Assembly: GCA_946479905.1 (NCBI GenBank)
Contig: CAMLIA010000018.1
Span: 1 to 37,524, forward strand
Direction of reading: 5' to 3'
From: an uncultured Frankiales bacterium
GTDB taxonomy: Bacteria > Actinomycetota > Actinomycetes > Mycobacteriales > SCTD01
Length of the DNA stretch: 37,524 nt
Part shown: piece after piece, positions 1 to 6,976 of the stretch
Layout: each line of letters begins with the position of its first letter
Numbering within the stretch: position 1 is the first letter of the stretch
The notes under the pieces: model-generated
What the model was told of the DNA's origin: nothing
Seen by the model: the letters and a program-made list of their open reading frames with translations, nothing else
The model's database searches: none
Made by a program: the position numbers and the translations under genes

Positions 1-14
1 GACCTGGCGGGCGA
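1..14. repeat. 14-bp terminal identity with the window end (circular closure)
   Basis: Bases 1-14 (GACCTGGCGGGCGA) are identical to bases 37511-37524. Merging them once keeps the MuF-like frame open across the junction. This indicates a circular map of 37,510 bp. The site lies inside a coding region, so it is more likely an assembly overlap than a cohesive end. Confidence 0.85.
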
Positions 15-357
15 GAGCGGAACGGATCATCGCCGGGCCCGTCACGAGGAGCGAGGTGGCGAGGGCGTCGACGGCGAGCGTCTCGGCGAGGGAGGGGGCG
101 GCGCCGGCGGCGGCGACGCCGAGCTCGAGCGACCGGAACGTGGTGAGGTAGTTCGCGGCGAGGCGGGCGCTCGTGCGGCGCTGCGTGCGGATGATGGGTG
201 TAGCGACCCGAAGCCAGGCGGGGAACGTGCCGTCGAGGTCGTCGATCTGCAGGAGCGGCCACGCGGCCAGCATCTGGCGGACGGTGTCGGCGCCGATGCG
301 GGCCTGGGCGAGGCGGTGGCTCTGGGTGAGCCGGTTCGCCTCGGCGGTCGCCGCCAC
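1..357 (-). CDS. MuF-like minor capsid / head morphogenesis protein, N-terminal part (continues at 37510-37127)
   Basis: This is the first 119 codons of a gene that runs off base 1 and continues at 37510 once the 14-base terminal identity is merged. The GTG start at 357 overlaps the portal stop (TAGTG), as expected for a coupled portal-MuF pair. The visible protein is helical and alanine/arginine rich (begins VAATAEANRLTQSHRLAQ), typical of the N-terminal portal-binding half of MuF-like or capsid-maturation proteins of actinophages. The joined protein is 246 residues. Position directly after the portal supports the role: a minor capsid protein packaged with or bound to the portal. Simple end-to-end joining without merging the 14 bases would shift the frame. 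Confidence 0.75.
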   Translation of the reverse strand, partial: MAATAEANRLTQSHRLAQARIGADTVRQMLAAWPLLQIDDLDGTFPAWLRVATPIIRTQRRTSARLAANYLTTFRSLELGVAAAGAAPSLAETLAVDALATSLLVTGPAMIRSALARQV

Positions 358-1736
358 TACTCGGCCGGCGGGGTCTGCCCGTCGGCGAGTTCACGCATGA
401 GCTTCTCGAGGCCGCCGCCCTGCTCGGCGAGAGCCTTCGCGCGGTCGACGTCCTGATCGGTCCAGCCCGGGATCTTCTCCCACAGCATCTCCACGGGGAC
501 GCCGAGCATCGTCGCGAGCTTCCCGAGAGCGTCGGCGGTCTGGGCGAGCGACCGGGACTCCATGTCCCGCCAGCGGACCTGCGCGGAGAAGTCGCTCGCG
601 CCTTCCTCGTCGCCGGCGAGCGCGGCCGCGAGACGGAACGCCTGCTCCCAGCTCTCCCCGAACGTGTGCTTCCGCTCGACGACCTTCCGGCTCAGCCCGG
701 CCTCCGCGGCGGCGAGCGCCTCCGCCGAGAGGTTCGCCATCTGCCCGAGCAGGTGATGCGGCGGGGTCTGGGAGACGGCGGCCAGGTCCCGGACGTCGGC
801 GTCCTTCGCGGAGATGAACCCGTCGAGCGGCGTCGCCGGCAGCGACCCGAACTTCGTGTCCTGGTCCTCGGCCACGAGGATGTCCTCCAGGCGGAGACGG
901 AGCTTCGTGCGCTCGATGAACGCCGCCTGCTCCTCCTCGGGGAGCCGGTCGGGGGCGGACATACCGGCGATGGTCCGCACCACCCACGACGCGAACCGCT
1001 GCACGACGAGCCGGTCGAACGTGGTCTGGTCGATGCGCGCCGCGACGGAGATGAGCGGCTCGACCTCGCCGTCGGCCCGGCCCTCGAGGTCGAGGAGGTT
1101 CGAGAACCGGACGACCGGGCAGACGCCGGCGCCGTGCTCCCGCCAGTTCTCGTACTCGACGGTCGAGCCGTCGTCGCTGGCCTTGAGGTAGTAGACGTTC
1201 TCGTCGTCGTAGAGGCGGAGCGCCCACCCGTTCCGCATCGGGTCGCAGCGGAGCGCGTACATCGGCCACTCGTCCTCGGCCGGGTCGGCGTAGAACGCTA
1301 TCATCCGGCGGGGGGACACGCCCCGCATCACCGGCATCGGCTCGCCCGCCGGGGTCTGGCCGGGGAGGACCGTCACGTAGGACAGGCCGTACGCGACGCC
1401 GCTGCGGTGGACGGCGATCTGGCGGGCGTCCATCCCGTTCGCCTGCCACACGCCCCACGCCGACGCCACGTCCTCCGCCTCGTTGGAGCGGCGGTAGCCC
1501 TCCACGTAAAGGGACTGGACGACGGCGGTGACGACGAGGCTGAGCCACGGCGTCTGCGCGCGGCCCGAGAGCTGCTTGTACTCGGTCGTCGAGGCCGTCG
1601 GGGCGTGCGGCTTGTCGTGATCCCACCGGAACCACCGGTCGATCTTCTCGAGGCGATCCCGCTCGGCCCGCATCGCCGGCCAGGCGGTCTTCACGATCAG
1701 GTCCCGCACGTCGACCTTCGGCATCGGCTGAGCCAC
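357..1736 (-). CDS. Portal protein (SPP1 gp6-like type)
   Basis: 459-residue protein starting at GTG 1736, just after the terminase. It forms the dodecameric ring at the capsid vertex through which DNA enters. The protein has the order seen in Gp6-type portals: helical N-terminus with a WDHDKPHAP segment, a central wing with SGVAYGLSYVTVLPG, then the long clip/stem helices (QTTFDRLVVQRFASWV and TPPHHLLGQMANLSAEAL). The HHLLG-x10-15-SAEAL signature is common in actinophage portals. The length is normal. It sits between terminase and the MuF-like gene, with 13 bp to the terminase stop and a TAGTG overlap at its end. Confidence 0.93.
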   Translation of the reverse strand: MAQPMPKVDVRDLIVKTAWPAMRAERDRLEKIDRWFRWDHDKPHAPTASTTEYKQLSGRAQTPWLSLVVTAVVQSLYVEGYRRSNEAEDVASAWGVWQANGMDARQIAVHRSGVAYGLSYVTVLPGQTPAGEPMPVMRGVSPRRMIAFYADPAEDEWPMYALRCDPMRNGWALRLYDDENVYYLKASDDGSTVEYENWREHGAGVCPVVRFSNLLDLEGRADGEVEPLISVAARIDQTTFDRLVVQRFASWVVRTIAGMSAPDRLPEEEQAAFIERTKLRLRLEDILVAEDQDTKFGSLPATPLDGFISAKDADVRDLAAVSQTPPHHLLGQMANLSAEALAAAEAGLSRKVVERKHTFGESWEQAFRLAAALAGDEEGASDFSAQVRWRDMESRSLAQTADALGKLATMLGVPVEMLWEKIPGWTDQDVDRAKALAEQGGGLEKLMRELADGQTPPAE

Positions 1737-1749
1737 GGGACCTCCTCCC

Positions 1750-3492
1750 TCACCAGATCGCGCCGGAGCGCTTCTTCTCGGGTGCTGCGTTCATCACCAG
1801 CCGGCGCACCATGCGGGCGCCGACCATGCACACCGCCAGGTCGACCTTCCGGTCGCTCTCGCGGTGCCCCTTCCACAGCGACACGCCGTACCGGTTCGGG
1901 TAGCGCTTCGCGTTGTGCGCGTGCCGGCGGAGGCGGAGGTCGCCGTCGTGGGTCAGGGCCCGGTCCTCGATGTCGGTCACCGCGCGCTCGGCGGCGGCCG
2001 TGAACTGCTCGACGCGCGCCGGCGACGCCATGTCCCACATGATCGAGTGGCCGCCCTTGCCGGGCGTCGCCCACACGCGGAGGCGGCCCCGGTAGCGGCG
2101 ATGCCAGTCGTCGATCAGCCCGTCCCAGTAGCGCTCCTGGGTGACGTCGTCGAGAGTGTGCGACGGGTCGGCGTAGAACGCCGCGACCCGATACCCGTCG
2201 AACACCGCCTGGACCCGGTTGTCGACGTCGGCCCGGTCGACCGTCCAGCCCTTCCCCCGCTCGCCCGGCGGGCGCTGCCACATGCCGAGCGTGACCACGT
2301 GCCCGTCGGAGATGCGGCAGCCGACGAGGCCGGTGGCGTCGTCGCTCTTCGAGCCGTCGAAGAAGAGGGCGAGCTCGTCGCCCGGGGCGAGCTTCCGCTC
2401 CGGGTCGGCGCAATCGTCGAAGTCCTGCGGGTCGATCCACGCGTCCTCGGTCGCGGTGATCTGGTTGTACCAGAACCGCCGGGAGCGGCTCGGCGGGTTG
2501 CGGGTGTCGAGGATCGACTGCACGATCCGCTCGGCGTCGAGCCACACGGAATCGCCCCGGATCGCGTCAACGACGGCCGGGGCCGCTTCGGCGGACAGCT
2601 CGGCGTCGGGCGGCGCCTCGAGCGAGTCGTACAGAATCCCGGTCGTGAGCGACCCGCCGGCGGCGGCCAGCTCGTAGGCCTCCCGGTCCCGCTGGGCGAC
2701 GGAGTCCTCCGACGGCTCGTAGGCGTTGGTGATGGCGAGGGTGCGGGCGGCGCCGTCGGGGCTCTTCGTGGCGTTCCGCTCGATCACGTCGGCCATGTCA
2801 TGGCCGGCGTTCGAGCTCGTCCAGTGCTGCGTCTCGTTCTTGAGCACGAACGTCGCCCGGGCGCCTTCGAGGGTGGCCGGCGCCGACGTGACCGCCTGGA
2901 TCATGCGGGTGTCGGCCAGGCCGTGCACGACCTCCTTCCCTATCTGCAGGCGGAACTTGCGGCGGGCCTCGGCGGTGAAGAGCCCCGGGAAGAGCCGGAA
3001 CGTGTTCTTCGTCTGCTCGAGCGACACGGCCGCCGTCTGGACCCACGCCTCGGGGTTGTCGAGGGCGATGGGCTGGTCGTTCTTGTCCCACCCGCCGAAC
3101 CGGCACGGGCCGACCATCTCGACGGCGCACAAGCAGGCGCCGAGCGGGTCCTTACCCCACCCCTTGAGGCGCTGGAGGACCCCGTCCCGGAACGTGAACC
3201 GCCCGTCGTCCTCGAGGGCGAACCACCAGAGGATGAAGCGGGCCTGCTCCGGCGTGAACCGCCACGGCTGGCCCGGCCCGTGCTGCAGCTCCGTGCCGCA
3301 GAACCCGAGGACGTCCCACCCGAGCGTGCGCTCCGGGAGCCACCAGTGCCCGTCGACGATCTGCCACGTCGGGCCGACCGCCACCCGATCACCGGCCGCC
3401 AGGACTGCCGGTTCGCCGAGCTTCTCCCTGTACCAGCGGACCACGTCGCCGTGCTCGTCGCCCGCAACCTCGACCGCCCGCCTACGCGCCAC
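1750..3492 (-). CDS. terL: Terminase large subunit (packaging ATPase-nuclease)
   Basis: 580 residues from GTG 3492, overlapping the end of the small subunit by 11 bp. It powers DNA packaging through the portal and cuts the concatemer. The N-terminal ATPase shows a deviant Walker A loop, KGWGKDPLGA (about residue 105), with Asp after the lysine as in many actinophage terminases. A candidate Walker B region lies near DMADVIERNA. The C-terminal RNase H-like nuclease shows a first acidic motif in FFDGSKSDDATGL and a late basic-acidic motif in SDRKVDLAVCMV. Full length, and in the classical order terS-terL-portal. Confidence 0.94.
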   Translation of the reverse strand: MARRRAVEVAGDEHGDVVRWYREKLGEPAVLAAGDRVAVGPTWQIVDGHWWLPERTLGWDVLGFCGTELQHGPGQPWRFTPEQARFILWWFALEDDGRFTFRDGVLQRLKGWGKDPLGACLCAVEMVGPCRFGGWDKNDQPIALDNPEAWVQTAAVSLEQTKNTFRLFPGLFTAEARRKFRLQIGKEVVHGLADTRMIQAVTSAPATLEGARATFVLKNETQHWTSSNAGHDMADVIERNATKSPDGAARTLAITNAYEPSEDSVAQRDREAYELAAAGGSLTTGILYDSLEAPPDAELSAEAAPAVVDAIRGDSVWLDAERIVQSILDTRNPPSRSRRFWYNQITATEDAWIDPQDFDDCADPERKLAPGDELALFFDGSKSDDATGLVGCRISDGHVVTLGMWQRPPGERGKGWTVDRADVDNRVQAVFDGYRVAAFYADPSHTLDDVTQERYWDGLIDDWHRRYRGRLRVWATPGKGGHSIMWDMASPARVEQFTAAAERAVTDIEDRALTHDGDLRLRRHAHNAKRYPNRYGVSLWKGHRESDRKVDLAVCMVGARMVRRLVMNAAPEKKRSGAIW

Positions 3493-3844
3493 GACGCCAG
3501 CGCGCGTTCGCCGCGTCCCGCGCCGACGTCGACCGCTCGGCCGCCGCCTCCTCGTCCGGGAGCTTGAGGCCGGCCAGGAGGCGGGCCACGACGGAGCGAT
3601 GCTGGCGGAGCTCCTGAACGAGCGGATTCGCGACCGGCTGCCCCATGCTCCCGTTCACGATCAGCCGGGTCGAGGGCTTGTCGAGCTCCTTCTGGAGCTT
3701 CTCGATCAGATCCACCTCACGGCAGATGTCCTCGAGGACCCGGAGCTCGTCGGCCCGGAGCTCGTACTCGCCGGCGACGTCCTTCCACAGCTTGCGGGCC
3801 TTCGCGCCGAGCTTCGTCGGCACCGGCGGTGCGGTCGTGGGCAT
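3482..3844 (-). CDS. terS: Terminase small subunit (P27 family-like)
   Basis: 120-residue protein that recognises the packaging site and loads DNA on the large subunit. The helical core contains KARKLWKDVAGEYELRADEL and VLEDICREVDLIEKLQ, the typical L-W-x8-L/D pattern of P27-like small terminases, followed by NPLVQELRQHRSVVARLLAGLKLP. The basic C-terminus (ANARWRRGA) overlaps the large-subunit start by 11 bp. The start ATG 3844 has a strong purine-rich Shine-Dalgarno (GGGAGGGG) a few bases upstream. Confidence 0.88.
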   Translation of the reverse strand: MPTTAPPVPTKLGAKARKLWKDVAGEYELRADELRVLEDICREVDLIEKLQKELDKPSTRLIVNGSMGQPVANPLVQELRQHRSVVARLLAGLKLPDEEAAAERSTSARDAANARWRRGA

Positions 3845-4033
3845 CGCGCCCCTCCCGTCGATGGGTTTCGCCGGGCCCGATCGCCGGGTCCGAGCGTCGA
3901 TCCGTAGGCGTCCCCGACGCTCAGCCGGGAGCCGAAAAACAGAGCGGGCCGCACGCAGAACGGGAGCTGCTATGCCTCCCGAGGCGCGTGGCGCGGGTCG
4001 CGGGGGTCACCCGGGAGGGGGGGGGGGGGGGGG
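3845..4033. other. 189-bp gene-free interval upstream of terS, candidate cos/pac region
   Basis: One of the few non-coding gaps in the leftward operon. It lies between the HNH genes and terS, where cos or pac sites of HK97-like phages are usually found. It contains the 17-base G run at 4017-4033, GC-rich short dyads and an A-rich patch (CCGAAAAACAGAG near 3932). No clear cohesive-end sequence can be named from the sequence alone. Confidence 0.4.
4017..4033. repeat. Homopolymer of 17 G (poly-C on the coding strand)
   Basis: An uninterrupted run of 17 G on the + strand immediately follows the stop codon of the HNH gene (stop at 4034-4036 on the - strand). It is by far the longest homopolymer visible in the window. 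It is intergenic, so it does not phase-vary a reading frame as placed. Confidence 0.95.
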
Positions 4034-4693
4034 TCAGCCCAGAAGGAGCAGCTGTCCGCCACCTCTCGCACCCTTGCGCGAGTTGCACAGGAAGTGAGCG
4101 GCCTGAACGTTCGCCGGCTCATGAGTCCCGCCCTGGGCCAGCGGCACGATGTGATCGATCGTCGGAGCCAGCGGGTCGGGCACGCTGGCTCGCCGAGCTA
4201 GCCGGCCGCCGCAGAGCTGGCACTTCCATCGGTCGCGTTCGAAGACCCGACGACGGAACACGCTCTCGACGAACGCGTCCTTCTTCCGAGCTCGGCTGTC
4301 GTGCTTGTGGCGGCGTGCGTCGTCGAGACGCTTGAGCTCGCGGCACACGTCCCCGCACGTCGAGACGGTGTAGCGAGTCGTGAATGGGCGGGCGCAGACG
4401 GCGCAGTTCGGTGTGAAGATCCGGATGCTCGGTCCTGGTGCGTCGGCGATCCATGGCGGTCGCGGTGGTCTCGGTGGTCCGAGCTTCGGAGGAAGCCGGC
4501 TCGAGCATGACCTGGAGCAGAAGCGAGAGTCGGCTCTGGACGGTCGGCCACAGAACTCGCACGCCTTCGACCGTTGCCTCGACGGAGCGCCACGGCGGCG
4601 ACACTCGACGCACCACTTCGGGCGCTGCCCTCGAGCTCGTTGACGTTGGACGTCTGCGCCGCATCGTTGGCACTGGTAGGTCTCGGTGGTCAA
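4034..4693 (-). CDS. HNH endonuclease with several zinc-binding CxxC pairs
   Basis: 219 residues from TTG 4693, which overlaps the previous stop by TTGA. The N-terminal two thirds hold several CxxC pairs (CQRCGAD, CVEC, CEFCGR, CAVCAR), i.e. tandem zinc ribbons. The C-terminus is an HNH nuclease: RDRWKCQLCGGRL, then PTIDHIVPLAQGG, then NVQAAHFLCNSRKG, giving the D-H...N...H signature. HNH proteins next to terS often stimulate terminase cleavage in cos phages, so a packaging role is likely; a free-standing homing nuclease is the alternative. It is followed by the 17-base homopolymer. Confidence 0.85.
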   Translation of the reverse strand: MTTETYQCQRCGADVQRQRARGQRPKWCVECRRRGAPSRQRSKACEFCGRPSRADSRFCSRSCSSRLPPKLGPPRPPRPPWIADAPGPSIRIFTPNCAVCARPFTTRYTVSTCGDVCRELKRLDDARRHKHDSRARKKDAFVESVFRRRVFERDRWKCQLCGGRLARRASVPDPLAPTIDHIVPLAQGGTHEPANVQAAHFLCNSRKGARGGGQLLLLG

Positions 4694-4998
4694 TGGATCC
4701 CGGGGTGTCGTTCGGGTGGGCGCCGGCGGCTGTTGGTGTTGCGGGCGGCGTTGCCCTCGCCGGCGGTCTTGCGGTCGTGGTGCTGCTCGCAGAGAGCTCG
4801 GAGGTTGTCGAGGGAATGGTCGTCGCCGGCGGTGATGTGGTCGACGTCGGTGGCGGGGTGGATGCAGCGACGACCGGACCGGAGGGTCCAGGTGCAGCGG
4901 TTGCCGTCTCGTTGGAGGACGGCGGCGCGCCGCTTGGCCCAGTCGGGCGGGAGGCGTTGGCGTCGGTCGCTCCCTTGCCAGGGCGCAGCACCGCTCAC
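4690..4998 (-). CDS. Small HNH endonuclease
   Basis: 102 residues from GTG 4998 (GTGA overlap with the upstream gene). HNH core: LQRDGNRCTWTLRSGRRC, TDVDHITAGDDHSLDNLRALC and EQHHDRKTAGEG, giving the metal-binding D-H, central N and the final H with the usual HxxKTA ending. This resembles the HNH proteins that partner the terminase in many actinophages. It is one of two adjacent HNH genes; which one works with the terminase cannot be told from sequence. Confidence 0.88.
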   Translation of the reverse strand: MSGAAPWQGSDRRQRLPPDWAKRRAAVLQRDGNRCTWTLRSGRRCIHPATDVDHITAGDDHSLDNLRALCEQHHDRKTAGEGNAARNTNSRRRPPERHPGIH

Positions 4999-5246
4999 CT
5001 AGCAGATAGCTGTAGCACAGGAGGGGTGACTATCCGGTGGATGATCCTGACCTGCGGGTTCGGGTGTTCCCTTGTTCCCTGGTTCGGTTCGCCGGTGTGC
5101 CGGTTCTCATTCGTCGTCGTCTCCGGCTTCGAGTGCCATCTGTACGCCGCTGGCGCGTTCGACGTCGGCGGCGTGGGTGAGGCGGGACGATCAGCGCCTC
5201 GGTGCATGTCCTCAAGGCGTCCGACTCCCGGCATGGGTTCACTCAT
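4995..5246 (-). CDS. Small protein starting with the repeated MSEPMPGVGRLED element; function unknown
   Basis: 83 residues from ATG 5246. The N-terminus (MSEPMPGVGRLEDMH) is nearly the same as that of the gene at 5475-5732 (MGEPLPGVGRLEDMH). A one-base G insertion then shifts the frame, so the rest (Pro/Thr/Asn-rich) is unrelated. The start overlaps the lipoprotein gene and the end overlaps the HNH start by GTGA, which fits the coupled operon. It may be a decayed or overprinted copy rather than a functional protein. Codons 62-67 contain the 17-base word CCTGACCTGCGGGTTCG that also occurs in the candidate attP. Confidence 0.5.
   Translation of the reverse strand: MSEPMPGVGRLEDMHRGADRPASPTPPTSNAPAAYRWHSKPETTTNENRHTGEPNQGTREHPNPQVRIIHRIVTPPVLQLSAR
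5183..5233. repeat. Imperfect 51/50-bp repeat, copy 1 (partner 5670-5719)
   Basis: This stretch matches 5670-5719 except for one extra G (CGGTGCATG against CGTGCATG). Both copies form the 5' coding end of a small gene. The extra base changes the reading frame downstream in this copy. Confidence 0.9.
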
Positions 5247-5475
5247 GGGCGTGCTCCCAGTCGCAGTCGATGGCTCGGACGAGGCCGCTGGTCGAGTTGC
5301 GGACGACGACACACTCGACTCCGTCAATCTGCTCACGCTTGATGTCTGTCTGAAGGCCGTCGTGACCACATGCCGACAGCGCGAATGCGGCGGCGGCCAG
5401 CAGAAGGGGCGAGTAGAGACGTCGCCTTCCCGGGGGCGCATCGTCTCGGTAGAGGTGCATCCATCCGCCGCCCAT
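5239..5475 (-). CDS. Small predicted lipoprotein
   Basis: 78 residues from ATG 5475 (TGATG overlap with the upstream stop). Charged start (residues 1-20, with RRR), hydrophobic core LLLAAAAFALSAC with a plausible lipobox ending at Cys 36, then a short mature domain ending GVECVVVRNSTSGLVRAIDCDW. This last pattern (CVVV...CDW) is widespread in small actinophage proteins of unknown role. It is probably exported and lipid-anchored. The tail overlaps the next start by 8 bp. A role at the cell surface, for example superinfection exclusion, is only an inference. Confidence 0.6.
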   Translation of the reverse strand: MGGGWMHLYRDDAPPGRRRLYSPLLLAAAAFALSACGHDGLQTDIKREQIDGVECVVVRNSTSGLVRAIDCDWEHAHE

Positions 5476-5732
5476 CACGCCTCCTGGTCGCCGGAGTGGG
5501 ACGGAGGTAGGTAGTACGCCTCGACCCTGGCGCTGACGCCGGATTGGTCGGCCATCCAGATGGCGACGAGTTCGCATACCTCATCGACGAGAGCCCCCAC
5601 GGGCATCGTGACCGTGCCATCGGGGGTGCCGTCGAACATGTTGGCGGCGAGGTAGTCCCGCAGCTTTGACGGGACGATCAGCGCCTCGTGCATGTCCTCA
5701 AGGCGTCCGACTCCCGGCAGCGGCTCACCCAT
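5475..5732 (-). CDS. Small acidic phage protein with repeated N-terminal element; function unknown
   Basis: 85 residues from ATG 5732. It begins MGEPLPGVGRLEDMHEALIVP, part of the recurrent start element. The rest is acidic and helical (LVDEVCELVAIWMADQSGV) and ends SHSGDQEA, related to the SDDQ-type C-terminal element seen elsewhere. No known domain is recognised. It lies in the middle of the coupled early operon between the methyltransferase and the lipoprotein. Confidence 0.65.
   Translation of the reverse strand: MGEPLPGVGRLEDMHEALIVPSKLRDYLAANMFDGTPDGTVTMPVGALVDEVCELVAIWMADQSGVSARVEAYYLPPSHSGDQEA
5670..5719. repeat. Imperfect 50-bp repeat, copy 2 (partner 5183-5233)
   Basis: Second copy of the gene-start repeat, in frame with the 85-residue gene. 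It differs from copy 1 by a single-base deletion. Confidence 0.9.
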
Positions 5733-5778
5733 CGGTGGCTCCCGTCTGATCGTCGGACTGGTACGCGTAGCCGCTCAT
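5725..5778 (-). CDS. 17-residue mini-ORF (MSGYAYQSDDQTGATDG)
   Basis: ATG 5778 overlaps the methyltransferase stop by ATGA, and its own stop lies just before the next ATG at 5732. The product contains QSDDQ, also found at the end of the genes at 11094 and 10477. It may be a coupling leader or the remnant of a longer gene of which only the end element survives. Too short to assign. Confidence 0.4.
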   Translation of the reverse strand: MSGYAYQSDDQTGATDG

Positions 5779-6485
5779 GCTGCGACCTCCATCGCTTGCA
5801 GGAGTTCGCAGCCGAGGTACTCCGTGAACGCCGGCGGGATGGCCTCGGTGATCCCGTGCCGCTTGGTCGCCCAGGGCATCCCCATGACCTCGCGCGCCTC
5901 GTTGGTGGTCGCCTGGCGCGGGCCACGCTTCCGGCCCGGATGCTTGAACCCCGGCTCGTGCGCGCCGTCGCTGGCGCCGTAGACGCCGAGGGTGTCCGGC
6001 AGGCCGACGCATCGGGGGTGGCCGGGGGTCATGCACCACCAGCGGCCGAGCTCGAACAGGCGGTGCCGACGGATCGGCATCCCGAACATCCGGCCGCAAA
6101 GCACGACGTGAGGGGCTAGGTCGGACCCTTCGACGTTCTCGATGACGTAGGGCCGGCGGGTCGTGGCGAGCAGTTCCCGCACGGGCTCAATCAGGAGCGG
6201 GTACTCCCGCTTCCACAGCGCGTTCAGGTTGCTGTAGCCCTGGCACGGCGGCGACGCGTGGAAGGCGTCGAACGATGCGAGGTCGTGCGTGCGGAGGTAC
6301 TCGATAGCGTCCGCCTGGTGGAACTCGAACGGGTAGTCAGGCTGGGGCTCTATGTCGACTCCAACCACGTCGAAGCCGGCTCGGTGGTAGCCCATGCCGG
6401 CGCCGCCGGCCCCGCAGAACAGGTCCAGCAAGCGCGGTCGCGAGCGGCCTAGTCCCGGCAGGCGGTTCACGCTTTCGGCGGTCAT
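5775..6485 (-). CDS. DNA (cytosine-5) methyltransferase
   Basis: 236 residues from ATG 6485 (ATGA overlap). After the N-terminal element (TAESVNRLPGLGR) comes a SAM-binding motif I, LLDLFCGAGGAGMGYHRAGF, a motif II acidic end (GVDIEPQPDYPF), motif IV with the catalytic cysteine, SPPCQGYSNLN, motif VI YVIENVEGS and motif VIII-like RRHRLFELG. These are the hallmarks of 5-methylcytosine enzymes. The target-recognition region is very short, so the protein is compact. No restriction partner is nearby, so it probably protects phage DNA from host restriction. Upstream in-frame codons exist, but the conserved start element and the ATGA overlap favour this start. Confidence 0.88.
   Translation of the reverse strand: MTAESVNRLPGLGRSRPRLLDLFCGAGGAGMGYHRAGFDVVGVDIEPQPDYPFEFHQADAIEYLRTHDLASFDAFHASPPCQGYSNLNALWKREYPLLIEPVRELLATTRRPYVIENVEGSDLAPHVVLCGRMFGMPIRRHRLFELGRWWCMTPGHPRCVGLPDTLGVYGASDGAHEPGFKHPGRKRGPRQATTNEAREVMGMPWATKRHGITEAIPPAFTEYLGCELLQAMEVAA
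6455..6479 (-). repeat. 25-bp gene-start element, copy 1 (also 11793-11817 and 18165-18189)
   Basis: A 25-base sequence coding for AESVNRLP plus one base occurs identically at three gene starts: this methyltransferase, the 102-residue gene at 11518-11826 and, on the opposite strand, the 116-residue gene at 18159-18509. The three proteins are otherwise unrelated. Confidence 0.95.
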
Positions 6486-6976
6486 CGGGCGATGCTCACG
6501 GTGACGGTGCGCCGGCCCCAGTCGCTGCAGCCGGCGGCCTTCCACACATCGATCCGCCGGCCCTTGATGAGGCGGCCGGTGTCGACGGCACGGCCGCTGC
6601 CGTAGCCGCTGACGTTGAGCCGGGTGCCGAGGGGGATGACGGTCGGGTCGACGGCGATGCTGCCGGGGCCGGCCGGGCTGCCGGTGGCCGTCCGGCCGGT
6701 GAGGGAATAGCAGGTGGCGACGAACGAGCCGAGCGGGCGGCCGGGGGCGTTCCTCGAGGCTCTGGTCGTGGTGGGCGCCGGCGGCGCCGTGGTGGTGGTC
6801 GTGGGTGGTGCGGTGGTGCTGGTGGCGGCGGCCACGTCGGGGACGTGCCCGCCGTCGACGGCCGGGGGGAGGGGGACGGTCTGGACGTGGATGTGGCGGC
6901 CCGGGTCGTGGCGGTCGATGAGCGCCAGGAGGAGGAGGGCGGCGAGGACGACGAGGATGGCCAGGAAGGTCTTCAC
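6482..6976 (-). CDS. Membrane-anchored or secreted 3D-domain protein
   Basis: 164 residues from GTG 6976 (GTGA overlap). Residues 2-20 are one hydrophobic segment (FLAILVVLAALLLLALI). A Thr/Pro-rich linker (TTAPPTTTTTAPP) spans about residues 50-75. The C-terminal 75 residues fit a 3D (Asp-Asp-Asp) double-psi barrel: ATGSPAGPGSIAVDPTVIPL, then GRAVDTGRLIKGRRIDVW, with the conserved D in AVDP, VDTG and IDVW. Such domains occur in cell-wall lytic enzymes (MltA, Rpf and phage relatives). It probably acts on peptidoglycan outside the membrane. Its place among early genes, away from the lysis cassette, is unusual. Confidence 0.75.
   Translation of the reverse strand: MKTFLAILVVLAALLLLALIDRHDPGRHIHVQTVPLPPAVDGGHVPDVAAATSTTAPPTTTTTAPPAPTTTRASRNAPGRPLGSFVATCYSLTGRTATGSPAGPGSIAVDPTVIPLGTRLNVSGYGSGRAVDTGRLIKGRRIDVWKAAGCSDWGRRTVTVSIAR

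Noticed and set aside
1..14. 14-bp end identity as the cohesive (cos) end
   Set aside because: It lies inside the MuF-like coding region, not near terS. An assembly overlap is the simpler reading.
1864..3567. 567-codon + strand frame opposite the terminase
   Set aside because: Mirror frame of terL; Arg/Val/Pro-rich and without any recognisable motif.
4017..4033. Poly-G tract as a phase-variation switch
   Set aside because: It lies after the stop codon and before terS in non-coding DNA, so length change would not alter a reading frame.
5775..6485. Methyltransferase as half of a restriction-modification system
   Set aside because: The nearby HNH proteins belong to the terminase side, and no restriction enzyme is recognised adjacent to it. 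A solitary protective enzyme is more likely.
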